A model generated the notes under the pieces. It worked only from the letters and a program-made list of their open reading frames with translations, made no database searches and was not told the origin of the DNA. Source: DASQEH01 sp038237745 (GTDB lineage Bacteria > Actinomycetota > Actinomycetes > Propionibacteriales > Nocardioidaceae). Taken from it: a stretch of 64,000 nucleotides of DNA. Below, in pieces: positions 1 to 7,599 of the stretch. The stretch lies in contig JBBRYJ010000004.1 of NCBI GenBank assembly GCA_038237745.1, forward strand, positions 1 to 64,000, read 5' to 3'. Position 1 is the stretch's first letter, and each line of letters begins with the position of its first letter. The translations under genes were made by a program, and so were the position numbers.

Positions 1-87
1 GACGGCGGTGGCGGCTTTGACGGCGGTGGCGGCTTTGACGGCGGTGGCGGCTTTGACGGCGGTGGCGGCTTTGACGGCGGTGGGTTC
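1..87 (+). repeat. 18-bp tandem coding repeat, about 4.8 copies
   Basis: The unit gacggcggtggcggcttt is repeated exactly at 1-18, 19-36, 37-54 and 55-72. A partial, diverged unit follows at 73-87, just before the stop codon. It encodes DGGGGF units. The copies are identical at the DNA level, including third positions, which points to recent expansion or slippage. The array may continue upstream of the window. Confidence 0.9.
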
Positions 88-90
88 TGA
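1..90 (+). CDS. C-terminal end of a Gly-rich protein (5' truncated)
   Basis: The window opens inside an open frame that ends at TGA 88-90. All 29 visible codons form a low-complexity tail: four copies of the hexapeptide DGGGGF followed by a shorter DGGGF. Only the tail is visible, so the function cannot be read. Gly-rich tails of this sort end several actinobacterial membrane proteins, for example TPM-domain or DUF2207 families; that is a guess. The frame is supported by clean codon-level repetition and by the hairpin that follows the stop by about 50 bp. Confidence 0.6.
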   Translation, partial: DGGGGFDGGGGFDGGGGFDGGGGFDGGGF

Positions 91-136
91 TCCTACGCGA
101 CTGAGGCCAGGCGCGGGTCTCTGGCTATAGACACAG

Positions 137-171
137 CACCAGCCGCGAACGGCGCACGTTCGCGGCTGGTG
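137..171. terminator. Bidirectional hairpin terminator between convergent genes
   Basis: A perfect 14-bp inverted repeat pairs 137-150 with 158-171 around a 7-nt loop. It lies between the + gene ending at 90 and the - gene ending at 219. There is no long T run on either side, as is common for high-GC actinobacterial terminators, so termination is inferred from stem strength and position. Confidence 0.75.
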
Positions 172-218
172 GCGTTGTGACGGGAGGGGGCAGGCTCGAG
201 GCTCCTCCCGCTGTCAGA

Positions 219-851
219 TCAGCTGCTCTGCTGGGTGTCCTTCACGTTCTGAGCCGAGGACTGCGCCTCGCTGCTGACTGTCTGCGCAGCCGACTGGCCT
301 TCGGACTTGACCGTGTCGGCCGCCTCCGTGGCACTGTCCTTGACAGTCTGCATTGCCTGCTGAGCCGGCTCCTGGAGCTGGTCCTTCAGCTCCATCGCCA
401 CCTGCTTGGCCTGCTCCTTGGCTGGCTCGGCGAGCTCCTGCGCCTTCTCCTGCAGCGCGCTTGCAGCCTGCTGCTCGGCCTGGCTGGCGGGGAGGATGCT
501 CGAGACGAGCCAACCACCGGCGAAGGCGAGCAGGCCCGCGGCGAGCGGGTTGCCCTGAGCACGCTGTATGGCAGCACCAGGGGCACTGCTCACCGTGTCA
601 CCGACGGACGACACTGCCGACGACATACCTGAGCCGGCCGACCCGGCCTTGTCGCTCATCGCTGACGTGCCAGACGAGGCGGTGCCCATAACCTTCTCCT
701 TCATGGAAGACACGGCGTCTCGTGTCTTGTCGACGCGCCTACCTACGATCCGACTCGGGCTGACCTTCTCATTCAGTGCGTCGACGTCGTAGCTCAGCTC
801 CCGTCGCGTCTGTTCGATGTCACGCTTCAGTTCTTCTGGGCTTTGAGCCAT
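219..851 (-). CDS. DUF3618 domain membrane-associated protein
   Basis: The N-terminus (AQSPEELKRDIEQTRREL, then a VDALNEKVSP motif) is the typical DUF3618 signature of actinobacteria. A Ser/Gly/Ala-rich linker follows, then one likely membrane segment (LAAGLLAFAGGWLVSSIL). The C-terminal half is a long Ala/Glu/Gln/Lys amphipathic coiled-coil stretch, which probably packs on the envelope. The start is ATG 849-851 rather than the upstream in-frame ATG, because GGAGG lies just in front of it. It overlaps the holin-like gene by 25 bp, so the two are translationally linked. No enzymatic motif is seen. The family is functionally uncharacterised; an envelope or stress role is an inference from its neighbours. 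Confidence 0.85.
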   Translation of the reverse strand: MAQSPEELKRDIEQTRRELSYDVDALNEKVSPSRIVGRRVDKTRDAVSSMKEKVMGTASSGTSAMSDKAGSAGSGMSSAVSSVGDTVSSAPGAAIQRAQGNPLAAGLLAFAGGWLVSSILPASQAEQQAASALQEKAQELAEPAKEQAKQVAMELKDQLQEPAQQAMQTVKDSATEAADTVKSEGQSAAQTVSSEAQSSAQNVKDTQQSS

Positions 852-1303
852 TCCTTGTCCTCCTTCCAAGACTCAACCGTCTGCTCGGGCTTCGGGTTGA
901 CCTGCTTGAGCTGGTTGCGTCCGACGACGAAGAGCGCCGCCGCGGCAATACCCCACAGCAACGTGACGATCAAAGCCGCGAGGGTGAGATCCATCGCCTT
1001 GTCGAGAAGCCACATGAGCGTGACAGTCGCGAAGATCGCCACCATCCATGCTGCGAAACCGGCGCCCGCGAGCATGCCGGCACCCTTGGCTGCCTGCTTC
1101 GCCTCCTCTTGGAGCTCGGCCTTCGCCAGCGCCATCTCCTGCCGCATAAGCTGCGATAGGTGCGTCGACATGCGTCCGACGAGGGCTCCGACGGACTGAT
1201 CCTCGACGTCAGGCGGCGGGTTGGCAGAGGTAGCGCCTTCGGCGCTGTATCCCTCGCCGTAGTCGGGTGGCAGCTGCGAGCCTCCAGAGTATGAGCTGCT
1301 CAC
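827..1303 (-). CDS. Phage holin family (superfamily III-like) membrane protein
   Basis: This 158-residue protein has a hydrophilic N-terminus (about residues 1-45), then the conserved stretch ALVGRMSTHLSQLMRQE and ALAKAELQEEAKQAAKG. Two hydrophobic segments follow at about 75-100 and 105-128, and then a basic/acidic tail. This is the layout of actinobacterial phage-holin-family proteins (PF07332-like), which are chromosomal and not necessarily lytic. It is the middle gene of a three-gene set. Its ATG overlaps the upstream stop as ATGA, and its 3' end overlaps the DUF3618 gene. Pairing of a holin-like protein with DUF3618 is common in this phylum, where both are thought to act in the envelope; the mechanism is unknown. 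Confidence 0.85.
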   Translation of the reverse strand: MSSSYSGGSQLPPDYGEGYSAEGATSANPPPDVEDQSVGALVGRMSTHLSQLMRQEMALAKAELQEEAKQAAKGAGMLAGAGFAAWMVAIFATVTLMWLLDKAMDLTLAALIVTLLWGIAAAALFVVGRNQLKQVNPKPEQTVESWKEDKEWLKAQKN

Positions 1304-2172
1304 GACCGGTACCCCTGCTCGGGCGGGTAGGTCGTCGACGGCTGCTCGCCCCCGATGTCGTATGCACCGGGTTCTTCCGGTACGTACGCGCCGGTGTCGG
1401 TGGCGTAGTCACTGCTGTCGGCAGGGTAGGCCAGCTGGTCCATCTGCGGGCTGCCGTAGGCGGGCGCGACCTCGCTATAGCCGACCTCGACGCTTGTGAG
1501 GTCAGCGGGGGTGCCCAGGTAGCTTGCCGACGTCGTCTGGTCGTATCCCGTGTGGTGGGAGTCGATACCGGAGCCTGCGTCGTCGTCGCTCTGACGAGCC
1601 GCGACCGCGCCGCGGGTGAGACGCCCGACAAGGGCCCCGGCCACGGCGGCGCCGATCAGGAATGTGCCTGGCTTCTGTCGCGCGTAGCTCCTGACCTCGT
1701 CGAGCAGCTGAGCGGGCTCACGCTGCTCGATGAAGTCGGCCACCTTGTGGGTGATGTCGCCGCCTTCGCGGGCAAGCTGGGTTCCGACTCCTGACTGCCC
1801 GCTCTGCTCTGACATTGTGCGAAGCTCGTCGCCAAGCGACCTGAGGCCGCCGACAGCTCTGTCACGCTGACTGGTGACCTGGCTGGACAGCTGGTTGCGG
1901 GTCTCGTCGGCGAGCTGGCGGGTCTGCTCGCGGACGTCCGAGGCCACCTGGCCGGCCTGTTCCTTGGCCGTGTCCGCCACCTGCTGGGTGGCTCCTGCGG
2001 CAGCATCCTTGACGTTCTTGGCCTCGTCCTTCGCGGTGTCCGCGGTGCTCGAGCTGTGGCCCTTGTCAGATTGCACCGAGGCGTAGGGCGAGGGGTCGAG
2101 TGGCGTGGTCTCTCCCATGCTGGCGTCTGATGTCGCCAGTGGGTCAAGGGGGTCATGCGGTGGTGTTGTCAT
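1300..2172 (-). CDS. Coiled-coil/amphipathic-helix protein, first gene of the holin-DUF3618 cassette
   Basis: The 290-residue protein starts with an acidic, Pro/Ser-rich region (1-45). Then comes a long amphipathic repeat region (about 46-150) built from KDEAKN, KEQAGQ and REQTRQ-type units, as in LEA-like or apolipoprotein-like helices. A possible membrane segment (TFLIGAAVAGALVGRL, about 165-185) follows, and the tail is disordered and rich in Tyr, Ser, Gly and Asp. The start is ATG 2172, with AAAGGAG upstream. I do not recognise a named family. Its position makes it the leading gene of the envelope cassette, with a membrane-surface-binding role as the simplest inference. Confidence 0.75.
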   Translation of the reverse strand: MTTPPHDPLDPLATSDASMGETTPLDPSPYASVQSDKGHSSSTADTAKDEAKNVKDAAAGATQQVADTAKEQAGQVASDVREQTRQLADETRNQLSSQVTSQRDRAVGGLRSLGDELRTMSEQSGQSGVGTQLAREGGDITHKVADFIEQREPAQLLDEVRSYARQKPGTFLIGAAVAGALVGRLTRGAVAARQSDDDAGSGIDSHHTGYDQTTSASYLGTPADLTSVEVGYSEVAPAYGSPQMDQLAYPADSSDYATDTGAYVPEEPGAYDIGGEQPSTTYPPEQGYRS

Positions 2173-2221
2173 CGTTGCTGCTCCTTTAATCGGTGCGGCG
2201 CCTGTGCCCAGAACAAGGACG

Positions 2222-2256
2222 CCGTAACGTACGGTCCGGCGGATATTACACTGTAA
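2222..2256. promoter_or_regulatory. Two palindromes, candidate operators
   Basis: Two perfect palindromes sit in the 130-bp upstream region of the 2172 gene. CCGTA-ACG-TACGG is at 2222-2234 and TTACA-C-TGTAA at 2246-2256. The second overlaps the candidate -10 box; the first lies where a transcript would begin. TTACAnTGTAA-type sites are used by several bacterial repressors, for example BlaI-type, but the binding protein here is unknown. Confidence 0.45.
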
Positions 2257-2271
2257 GGCGGCCGCGTCGAG
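2243..2271 (-). promoter_or_regulatory. Candidate promoter of the holin-DUF3618 cassette
   Basis: On the minus strand, TAATAT (2243-2248) is a reasonable -10 box. CTCGAC (2266-2271) sits 17 bp upstream as a weak -35. It is placed about 70 bp before the cassette start at 2172. The assignment rests on spacing and the -10 match only. Confidence 0.4.
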
Positions 2272-2304
2272 CCCGCCGGAGGGCGATGCCGACCGCTTCC
2301 AGGC

Positions 2305-3051
2305 TCAGAAGAGCCGCGCGGTCGGGTCGTCGAGGCCACGCAGCGTGTCGTAGTCGACGGTGCAGCACTCGATGCCCCGATCGCCGGCCAGCGTGCGAGC
2401 CTGAGGGGCGAAGGCCTGGGCCGCCAGAACGCCTCGTACCGGCGCCAGCAGTGGGTCCCGGTTCAGCAGCTCCAGATATCTTGTCAGCTGCTCCACGGCG
2501 TCGATTCCGGCTCGGCGCTTGACCTCGACAGCGACGTGCGCGCCGAGGCCAGTCGCTCCTGCGTCACCGCTGACCGGCTCACCGTGCCCGTTGAGCTCGA
2601 CCGCCAGCACAGGCGCCCGACTGTCCCGGCACAAGAGGTCGACCGGTCCGATCGCGGTAGGGTACTCCCGGCGCACCAGGCTGAGGCCTTCTCGCAGCGA
2701 CCATGGATGGTCGGCAAGCAGCTCCTGGAGGTGCTTCTCGACGCCGTCCTTTCGCAGTCCGGGGTCGACGCCGAGCTCGTATCTCGTATCGCTGATGACC
2801 TCGTCGATGAGGATTCGTAGGGTGTCGCCGTCCCTGGCCTCGACGACCCACTCGACGACACCCTGCGGATTTGCCCCTTCTCGCAGGGCACAGGGGGGCG
2901 ACATCCAGTTCAGCGGCTTGTACGAGCCGCCGTCGGAGTGGACCAGGACTGACCCGTCGGCCTTCACGATGAGCAACCTGAGGGCCATGGGCAGATGCGC
3001 CGACAGCCTGCCGGAGTAGTCGACCTGGCAGCGGGCGATGACGAGACGCAC
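2305..3051 (-). CDS. nucS: Endonuclease NucS (non-canonical mismatch repair), with an internal insertion
   Basis: NucS cuts both strands at mismatches and replaces MutS/MutL in actinobacteria. The start MRLVIARCQVDY, the YKPLNWMSPP motif (44-53), the ELGVDPGLRKDGVE stretch and the nuclease core are all present. Asp138 (GPVDLL), Glu176 and Lys178 (VEVKRR) match the RecB-like catalytic D, E-x-K set. The C-terminus ARLF fits the sliding-clamp-binding tail known for NucS. At 248 residues it is about 20 longer than the mycobacterial protein as I recall it. The extra residues lie at about 144-172, between the catalytic Asp and Glu. The start is GTG 3049-3051, directly behind a TAGGGT box with 6-nt spacing, so the mRNA is likely leaderless. 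Confidence 0.93.
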   Translation of the reverse strand: MRLVIARCQVDYSGRLSAHLPMALRLLIVKADGSVLVHSDGGSYKPLNWMSPPCALREGANPQGVVEWVVEARDGDTLRILIDEVISDTRYELGVDPGLRKDGVEKHLQELLADHPWSLREGLSLVRREYPTAIGPVDLLCRDSRAPVLAVELNGHGEPVSGDAGATGLGAHVAVEVKRRAGIDAVEQLTRYLELLNRDPLLAPVRGVLAAQAFAPQARTLAGDRGIECCTVDYDTLRGLDDPTARLF

Positions 3052-3057
3052 GCGGCG

Positions 3058-3063
3058 ACCCTA
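3058..3063 (-). promoter_or_regulatory. -10 box of a leaderless nucS transcript
   Basis: TAGGGT on the minus strand ends 6 nt before the GTG start of nucS. That places the transcription start at or next to the start codon. Confidence 0.6.
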
Positions 3064-3255
3064 TCTACAGGCCTCGAGCCTTCCCGACCTCCGTTGCACT
3101 GCGCTCGCCGCCACCGCTTCGAAGACCGACGCATGGGACACTTCGACGCATGCCGGGGCAGTTCAGGACCATCGAGGCTGTCGGGTTGCCGACGATGGGA
3201 GCAGGGTTCGGGCAGGTCTTCATCCGCGACGGATCCGGCTTGGACGGCTGACGAC

Positions 3256-4014
3256 GTGGGCGAGCCTCGGCGGATCCGCGCCAATTCCATCCTCCCAGCC
3301 CGGCGTGAGCCGCTGTCGCTGACGACAGCAGACCGCCTCGACCTCGTCGGCGAGCTCGCTCTGCCGGTGGCAGATGTGCCGGCTGCGACGATGATCTGCC
3401 TGCATCCACTGCCGACGGAGGGCGGCATGATGGACAGCCAGATCTTCCGTAAGGCAGCAGCGAGACTCCCTGCCCTCGCCCGGATCGCGGTCCTTCGCTT
3501 CAACACCCGGGGCACGACCAGTGCTCACGGGACGAGCGACGGACGTTTCGACGAGGCGCGGGGCGAGCGCTACGACGTGGCAGCCGCGATCGAGTACGCC
3601 GAGTTCGCGGAGCTGCCGTCGATCTGGGTGGTCGGCTGGTCGTTCGGCACCGACCTCGCCCTCAAGTTCGCGAACGACCCGGGAGTGGCGGGGGTCATCC
3701 TCCTGTCGCCGCCACTGCGCTACTCCACCGACGACGACCTGTCCGCGTGGGCCGACAGCGGCAAGCCACTCGTGGCCATCGTCCCTGAGTACGACGACTA
3801 CCTTCGCCCGCCCGAGGCCCGGGCTCGGTTCGCCGCAGTACCGCAAGCGGAGGTCGTCGACATCCCCGAGGGCAAACATCTCTGGGTGGGCCAGGCTGAG
3901 ACGGTGCTGAACCTGATCGTCGAGCGGCTCAACCCTGAGGCAGCCCCGTTGCCCGAGACCTGGGACGGTGACATGGCACTCGAGGCTCCCCGCATCGTCG
4001 CCGATCCCTCGTGA
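3256..4014 (+). CDS. Alpha/beta hydrolase fold protein
   Basis: The protein begins VGEPRRIRANSILPARREP, where actinobacterial relatives as I recall them begin, so GTG 3256 was chosen over the longer open frame that runs back over nucS. Core features are LHPLPTEGG (oxyanion-side loop), FNTRGTTSA, and the nucleophile elbow GWSFGTDLAL (Ser as nucleophile). A late acidic residue in IVPEYDDYLRP and His in EGKHLWVG complete a plausible Ser-Asp-His triad. Length 252 residues. The substrate is unknown; this subfamily resembles dienelactone-hydrolase or dipeptidyl-aminopeptidase-like serine esterases. The approximately 200 bp before it, shared with the divergent nucS promoter, shows no clear Shine-Dalgarno. 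Confidence 0.85.
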   Translation: MGEPRRIRANSILPARREPLSLTTADRLDLVGELALPVADVPAATMICLHPLPTEGGMMDSQIFRKAAARLPALARIAVLRFNTRGTTSAHGTSDGRFDEARGERYDVAAAIEYAEFAELPSIWVVGWSFGTDLALKFANDPGVAGVILLSPPLRYSTDDDLSAWADSGKPLVAIVPEYDDYLRPPEARARFAAVPQAEVVDIPEGKHLWVGQAETVLNLIVERLNPEAAPLPETWDGDMALEAPRIVADPS

Positions 4015-4044
4015 GAGCCGAGCGAGACCGGAGGGTTCTTCCTG

Positions 4045-5379
4045 CTAAATGGTGTCCTGCCTGCGCAGGAAGACCTCCCGGACAAGGAGAAGCGCAGCCG
4101 CCGCCGTGGGGATCGCCAGCAGGGCGCCGACCACTCCCAGCAGGCTGCCGCCGATGAGTACGGCGATCACCGTGACGACTCCCGGGACGTCGACGGACGA
4201 GCTCATCACCCGCGGGTAGATGAGGTAGTTCTCGACCTGCTGGTACACGACGTAGAAGACGATGCACGCAACCCCGACAGCCGGTGAGGTGGCGAAGCCG
4301 ATGAGCACCACCAACGCCGCGCCGATGGTGGCGCCGATGAGAGGGATGAAGTCCAGGATCGCCACGACGAGCGCGAGTGCGACGGCGTACCTGCCGAGCC
4401 CGGCTATCTCCAAGAAGACGAACGACGAGACGCCGGCGCAGAGCGCCACCACGAAGGCCCCCGCGACATAGCCGCCGACGCGGCGCAGGATCTCGTCGCC
4501 AAGATAGGTCACGCGGGGCCGCCGCGACGCGGGGGCGAGCGAATAGCAGGCACGCTTGATCGTCGGCAGTGCCGACAGGAAGTACAGCGTGAGAACGAAG
4601 ATGATGAAGGCGTTGAACATGGCGTTCACCACCGCCAGCCCCACGCTGAAGAGGTTCCCGAAGGCGGTCTGGGCGAAGTCGGCGGCCGTCACCTTGTCCC
4701 TGATCTTGGCGATCACGTCGTACTTGTGGTCGATGGTTCTGACCCATGCCCGGCTGCTCAGCTCGTCGAGCCACTGGGGGGCGTTCGCCACCAGGGCGGC
4801 GACCTGGTCTCGGACCACGGGGACGAGAGCCACGGCAAACAGCGTCACCACCGTCAGCACGCCGATGGTCACCAGGAGGACTGCCCACGGGCGACGGATA
4901 TTTCGGTGCATCAGCCACTCGACAAGCGGGTTGAGACCGACGGCCAAGAATACAGCGACCAAGACGATGACGATCACCGAGCTCACCTGCCGCAGGGCGA
5001 GACCGATGGTGAGGGCAAGCAGGGCTCCGAGTGTGCCGGTGAACCCGACATAGAAGGCGGCTCTACGGTCGATCGGCCTGCCAGGCTCACCGAACGGGTC
5101 GTCCGACCTCTCGTCCGGGACGTCGTCGGGATGGATCAGTAGATCATCGGGGTCGACAGATGAGGCCGCCGCTGCCGCCTCCGCGTCCACCGAGGCGTCA
5201 GCGACGCGGTCCTTGTACCCGGTGGCCGCAGACCCGGCCTGCCGTGCGACGTCTCGCGACCTCTCTGCTTCGTGGCGGGCCGCTTCGGCTCCCTCGTGTG
5301 CCTGGACTGCGTCGTCGCGTGCCTCCTCCGCCACCTCAGCGGCCTCGCGGGCGCGTTCGCTCTCCTCGACGCTCGACAT
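4045..5379 (-). CDS. AI-2E family transporter (PerM-like) with a coiled-coil N-terminal extension
   Basis: The 444-residue protein has an N-terminal hydrophilic part of about 110 residues, rich in Ala, Glu and Arg and predicted to be coiled coil. The AI-2E/DUF20 core follows: paired hydrophobic helices from about 115, the conserved VFLAVGLNPLVEWL, a long extracytoplasmic loop, and the hallmark ILDFIPLIGATIGA and QQVENYLIYPRVM motifs near the end. ATG 5377-5379 (MSSVEESERAREAAE) was preferred to the upstream in-frame start, because the first 42 residues of the longer version look non-coding. The substrate is unknown; the family includes Na+/H+ antiporters and putative exporters. The N-terminal extension is longer than is usual for the family. 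Confidence 0.88.
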   Translation of the reverse strand: MSSVEESERAREAAEVAEEARDDAVQAHEGAEAARHEAERSRDVARQAGSAATGYKDRVADASVDAEAAAAASSVDPDDLLIHPDDVPDERSDDPFGEPGRPIDRRAAFYVGFTGTLGALLALTIGLALRQVSSVIVIVLVAVFLAVGLNPLVEWLMHRNIRRPWAVLLVTIGVLTVVTLFAVALVPVVRDQVAALVANAPQWLDELSSRAWVRTIDHKYDVIAKIRDKVTAADFAQTAFGNLFSVGLAVVNAMFNAFIIFVLTLYFLSALPTIKRACYSLAPASRRPRVTYLGDEILRRVGGYVAGAFVVALCAGVSSFVFLEIAGLGRYAVALALVVAILDFIPLIGATIGAALVVLIGFATSPAVGVACIVFYVVYQQVENYLIYPRVMSSSVDVPGVVTVIAVLIGGSLLGVVGALLAIPTAAAALLLVREVFLRRQDTI

Positions 5380-5548
5380 GGGGCAAACCTTGTCATACGC
5401 GACACGTTCCGGCAGGCGAGTGACCGAGGTCACCGGTCCTTCGGGCTCCAAAGTCGCCGAGGCGGTTCGAGGTGACTGCGCCGCTGGCCGACACGTCGTG
5501 GCCACAGGTGGACCGCTGGATTGGAGGGCAGGGCGCCTGAGCGGGCGG

Positions 5549-6886
5549 TTAACCCGGTGGTGTGTCCTCCTGTGGCGGCGGCCTTGGTGCTATGGGTGCC
5601 TCGATGTCGAGTACCTCGTCGGGTTGCCCGAACGAGGCGACCAGGTCACGTAGCTGGCTCAGCTGCGTCATGATCCCGTCACGGCGCTTCTGCAGCACGC
5701 TGAGCTGCGCGCGCGCTGCGCCCACCCGCCGGTCGACGTCGGACGTGGCGTTGGTCACGATCTGCCCGGCTTGGGTTCGGGCGGCGCTGACAATCTGGTC
5801 AGCCTCGCGCCGGGCTCGGCCCAGCGACTCGTCCGCCGCCGACAGCGTCTCCTCGCGGTGGCGGCTCGCCGTGGCGATCGCCTCCTGGGTGCGCGAATCG
5901 GCGGCACTCGCGCGTGCCTCGGCCTCCTCCACGAGTCGAGCTGTCTCGGCCCCGGCCGTGGAGTGTCGATCGGTCGCCTCCTTGGCCATCCGCTCCCTCT
6001 CGACGGCTAGCACGCGTCGAGACTCTGCCGCCTCCCGGTCCGCTGCAGCCCGGGCCTGCTCAGCCTCGCGCTTGGCGCCTTGAAGCAAGGCGGCGGCCTG
6101 TTGCCGTGCCGCCAACGTGACCTGCTCAGCCTGCCGTTGCGCTGCGGCCAGTAGGTCGGCTGCCTCCGCGTGGGCAGCAGAACGCTCCTGCTGAGCCTCG
6201 GCAAGCACACTCTCGCGGCGCTGTTCGGTCTCCCGCATGGTCACCGCACGGCTGTCCGACGCCTCCTTCTCGGCGTCTGCCCGCAGGGCGGCGACCTCTG
6301 CCTCCACGAGGGACCTCGACTGGTCGGCGGCCTCCTGAGCCTCGACGGTCACGTTGGTCGCCTGCTCCTCGGCGATCCGGAGCAGGGCCGCCGCATGCGT
6401 GCCGAGTCCGCCGTAGGTCGGCTCACCCATCTCGGAGAGCTGACGTTCGAGCTCGGCGACCACGCCCTGCAGGCGGGCGACCTCTTGGCTCGCCGCGCGC
6501 GACTGGGCGGTTGCCACCGCCGTCTCGTACTGCTGCCGCTCCACGAACGAGTCGACGGCGGCCTTGTCGTACCCGCGGAGGACCACGGCGAAGGCGGGGG
6601 CGGCCGTGCGTGGAGTATCCGTGGGCTGTGGTCTCGGTTGCAGCGGCGTCGCCTGCTCGGCGTACTGGCTCGGTCCGGCGGCCTCAGGCTGGTTGGGCCG
6701 GGCGGCTGGCTGCCGGGCGGCGGACTCCTGCGGCGGAGCGGGCCCCTCCTTCTCCGGCTGGGCCGGCGCTGCAACGGCCGGGATCACCTGCGTCTGCTCG
6801 GCGTCGGACCGTACGGTGTCCGCGTCGGCACCACTGCGCTCCTCGAAGAACCAGAGCCTTGAATCATCGCCCGCGTTGTCTGCCAT
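5549..6886 (-). CDS. DivIVA-like long coiled-coil cytoskeletal protein
   Basis: A 445-residue protein with a Pro/Ala/Gln-rich disordered N-terminus (about 1-95). A short DivIVA-like motif follows (VLRGYDKAAVDSFVERQQ), then an almost unbroken Ala/Glu/Arg/Gln coiled coil to about residue 415, and a Pro-rich tail. The layout resembles Scy/FilP/DivIVA proteins that organise polar growth in actinobacteria. The start is ATG 6884-6886 (MADNAGDD), behind GGAGGTG at good spacing; an earlier in-frame start lacks this. The function as a scaffold is inferred from architecture. It could equally be annotated as a cellulose-binding-like or DivIVA-domain protein in databases. Confidence 0.8.
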   Translation of the reverse strand: MADNAGDDSRLWFFEERSGADADTVRSDAEQTQVIPAVAAPAQPEKEGPAPPQESAARQPAARPNQPEAAGPSQYAEQATPLQPRPQPTDTPRTAAPAFAVVLRGYDKAAVDSFVERQQYETAVATAQSRAASQEVARLQGVVAELERQLSEMGEPTYGGLGTHAAALLRIAEEQATNVTVEAQEAADQSRSLVEAEVAALRADAEKEASDSRAVTMRETEQRRESVLAEAQQERSAAHAEAADLLAAAQRQAEQVTLAARQQAAALLQGAKREAEQARAAADREAAESRRVLAVERERMAKEATDRHSTAGAETARLVEEAEARASAADSRTQEAIATASRHREETLSAADESLGRARREADQIVSAARTQAGQIVTNATSDVDRRVGAARAQLSVLQKRRDGIMTQLSQLRDLVASFGQPDEVLDIEAPIAPRPPPQEDTPPG

Positions 6887-7027
6887 CAGTGAGACACCTC
6901 CGCTTTCGGTACGGACAGGCCGTCCTTCGTCGTTCAGCTCGTCGCAGCCGGTTGCCACCCCGACCCGTGCTCGGTGCCCTGACGGGCGATGGCGTTGAAT
7001 GTCTCCCGCCCAGCAGAATAGCGCGGG

Positions 7028-7468
7028 CTAAGCCGAACCCGACCCTACCGACGGCTCGACCAGCTCGGCGAGGACTCCGCCAGTGTCGCGGGGATGGACG
7101 AAGTTGATCCGACTGTCGGCGGTTCCGCGCCTCGCGGTGTCGTAGAGGAGCCGCATGCCTCGCGCCCGGACAGCGCTCATCGCCTCTTCGATGTCCGCGA
7201 CGCGGTACGCCAAGTGGTGCATCCCGGGGCCCGACCGGTCGAGGAACCGCGCGACCGCTGACTCGGGTGTGAGGGGAGCAACCAACTGGAGGTACGGACC
7301 CGTCCCTACGGCCAGCATCGCCTCCCGGACGCCCTGCTCCTCGTTGACCTCCTGGTGGACGACCTGGAAGCCGAACGAGCCTGTGTGAAGCGCGATTGCG
7401 TCGTCGAGGTCCGGCACGGCGATGCCGACATGGTCGATCGTGCGGATGAGGTCAGCGGGAAGCACCAC
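7028..7468 (-). CDS. mce: Methylmalonyl-CoA epimerase
   Basis: It interconverts (2R)- and (2S)-methylmalonyl-CoA. The sequence begins LIRTIDHVGIAVPDLDDAIA and carries the vicinal-oxygen-chelate metal ligands: His of DHVGIAV, His of MHHLAYRV and Glu of LAELVEP. The motif GPYLQLVAPLTPES is typical. About 146 residues, which fits the family. The start is uncertain: two GTG codons in a row (7463-7468) fit family length best, while a longer version would use TTG at 7501. It is divergent from the thiolase gene by about 130 bp. The neighbours (thiolase, MeaB, an acyl-CoA mutase) place it in propionate or branched-chain acyl-CoA metabolism. Confidence 0.92.
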   Translation of the reverse strand: MVLPADLIRTIDHVGIAVPDLDDAIALHTGSFGFQVVHQEVNEEQGVREAMLAVGTGPYLQLVAPLTPESAVARFLDRSGPGMHHLAYRVADIEEAMSAVRARGMRLLYDTARRGTADSRINFVHPRDTGGVLAELVEPSVGSGSA

Positions 7469-7547
7469 CCCATCGTGGTGGCCCCGACTCGAGGGACGCA
7501 AGCCTCGTCGCGGCGTCTCGCGGATACCGCGGCCCGGCCACGCTCGG

Positions 7548-7553
7548 TAGTGT
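7548..7553 (+). promoter_or_regulatory. Possible -10 box for the thiolase-meaB operon
   Basis: TAGTGT in the divergent mce/thiolase spacer would give a start near 7560 and a leader of about 40 nt containing the GGAGG before the thiolase ATG. No convincing -35 is seen. Confidence 0.3.
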
Positions 7554-7599
7554 TCAGGGCAGTCGTCGGCTCACGAGATCTGCGACCGAGGAGGAACGA

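Noticed and set aside
1..87. CRISPR-like array
   Set aside because: The repeats are contiguous with no spacers and lie in a coding frame.
827..1303. Prophage remnant, because of the holin-family gene
   Set aside because: No other phage genes are nearby. Holin-family membrane proteins next to DUF3618 are ordinary chromosomal genes in actinobacteria.
3052..3255. A separate small gene between nucS and the hydrolase (for example from ATG 3149)
   Set aside because: The frame is only about 34 codons, has no ribosome-binding site and shows no family motif.
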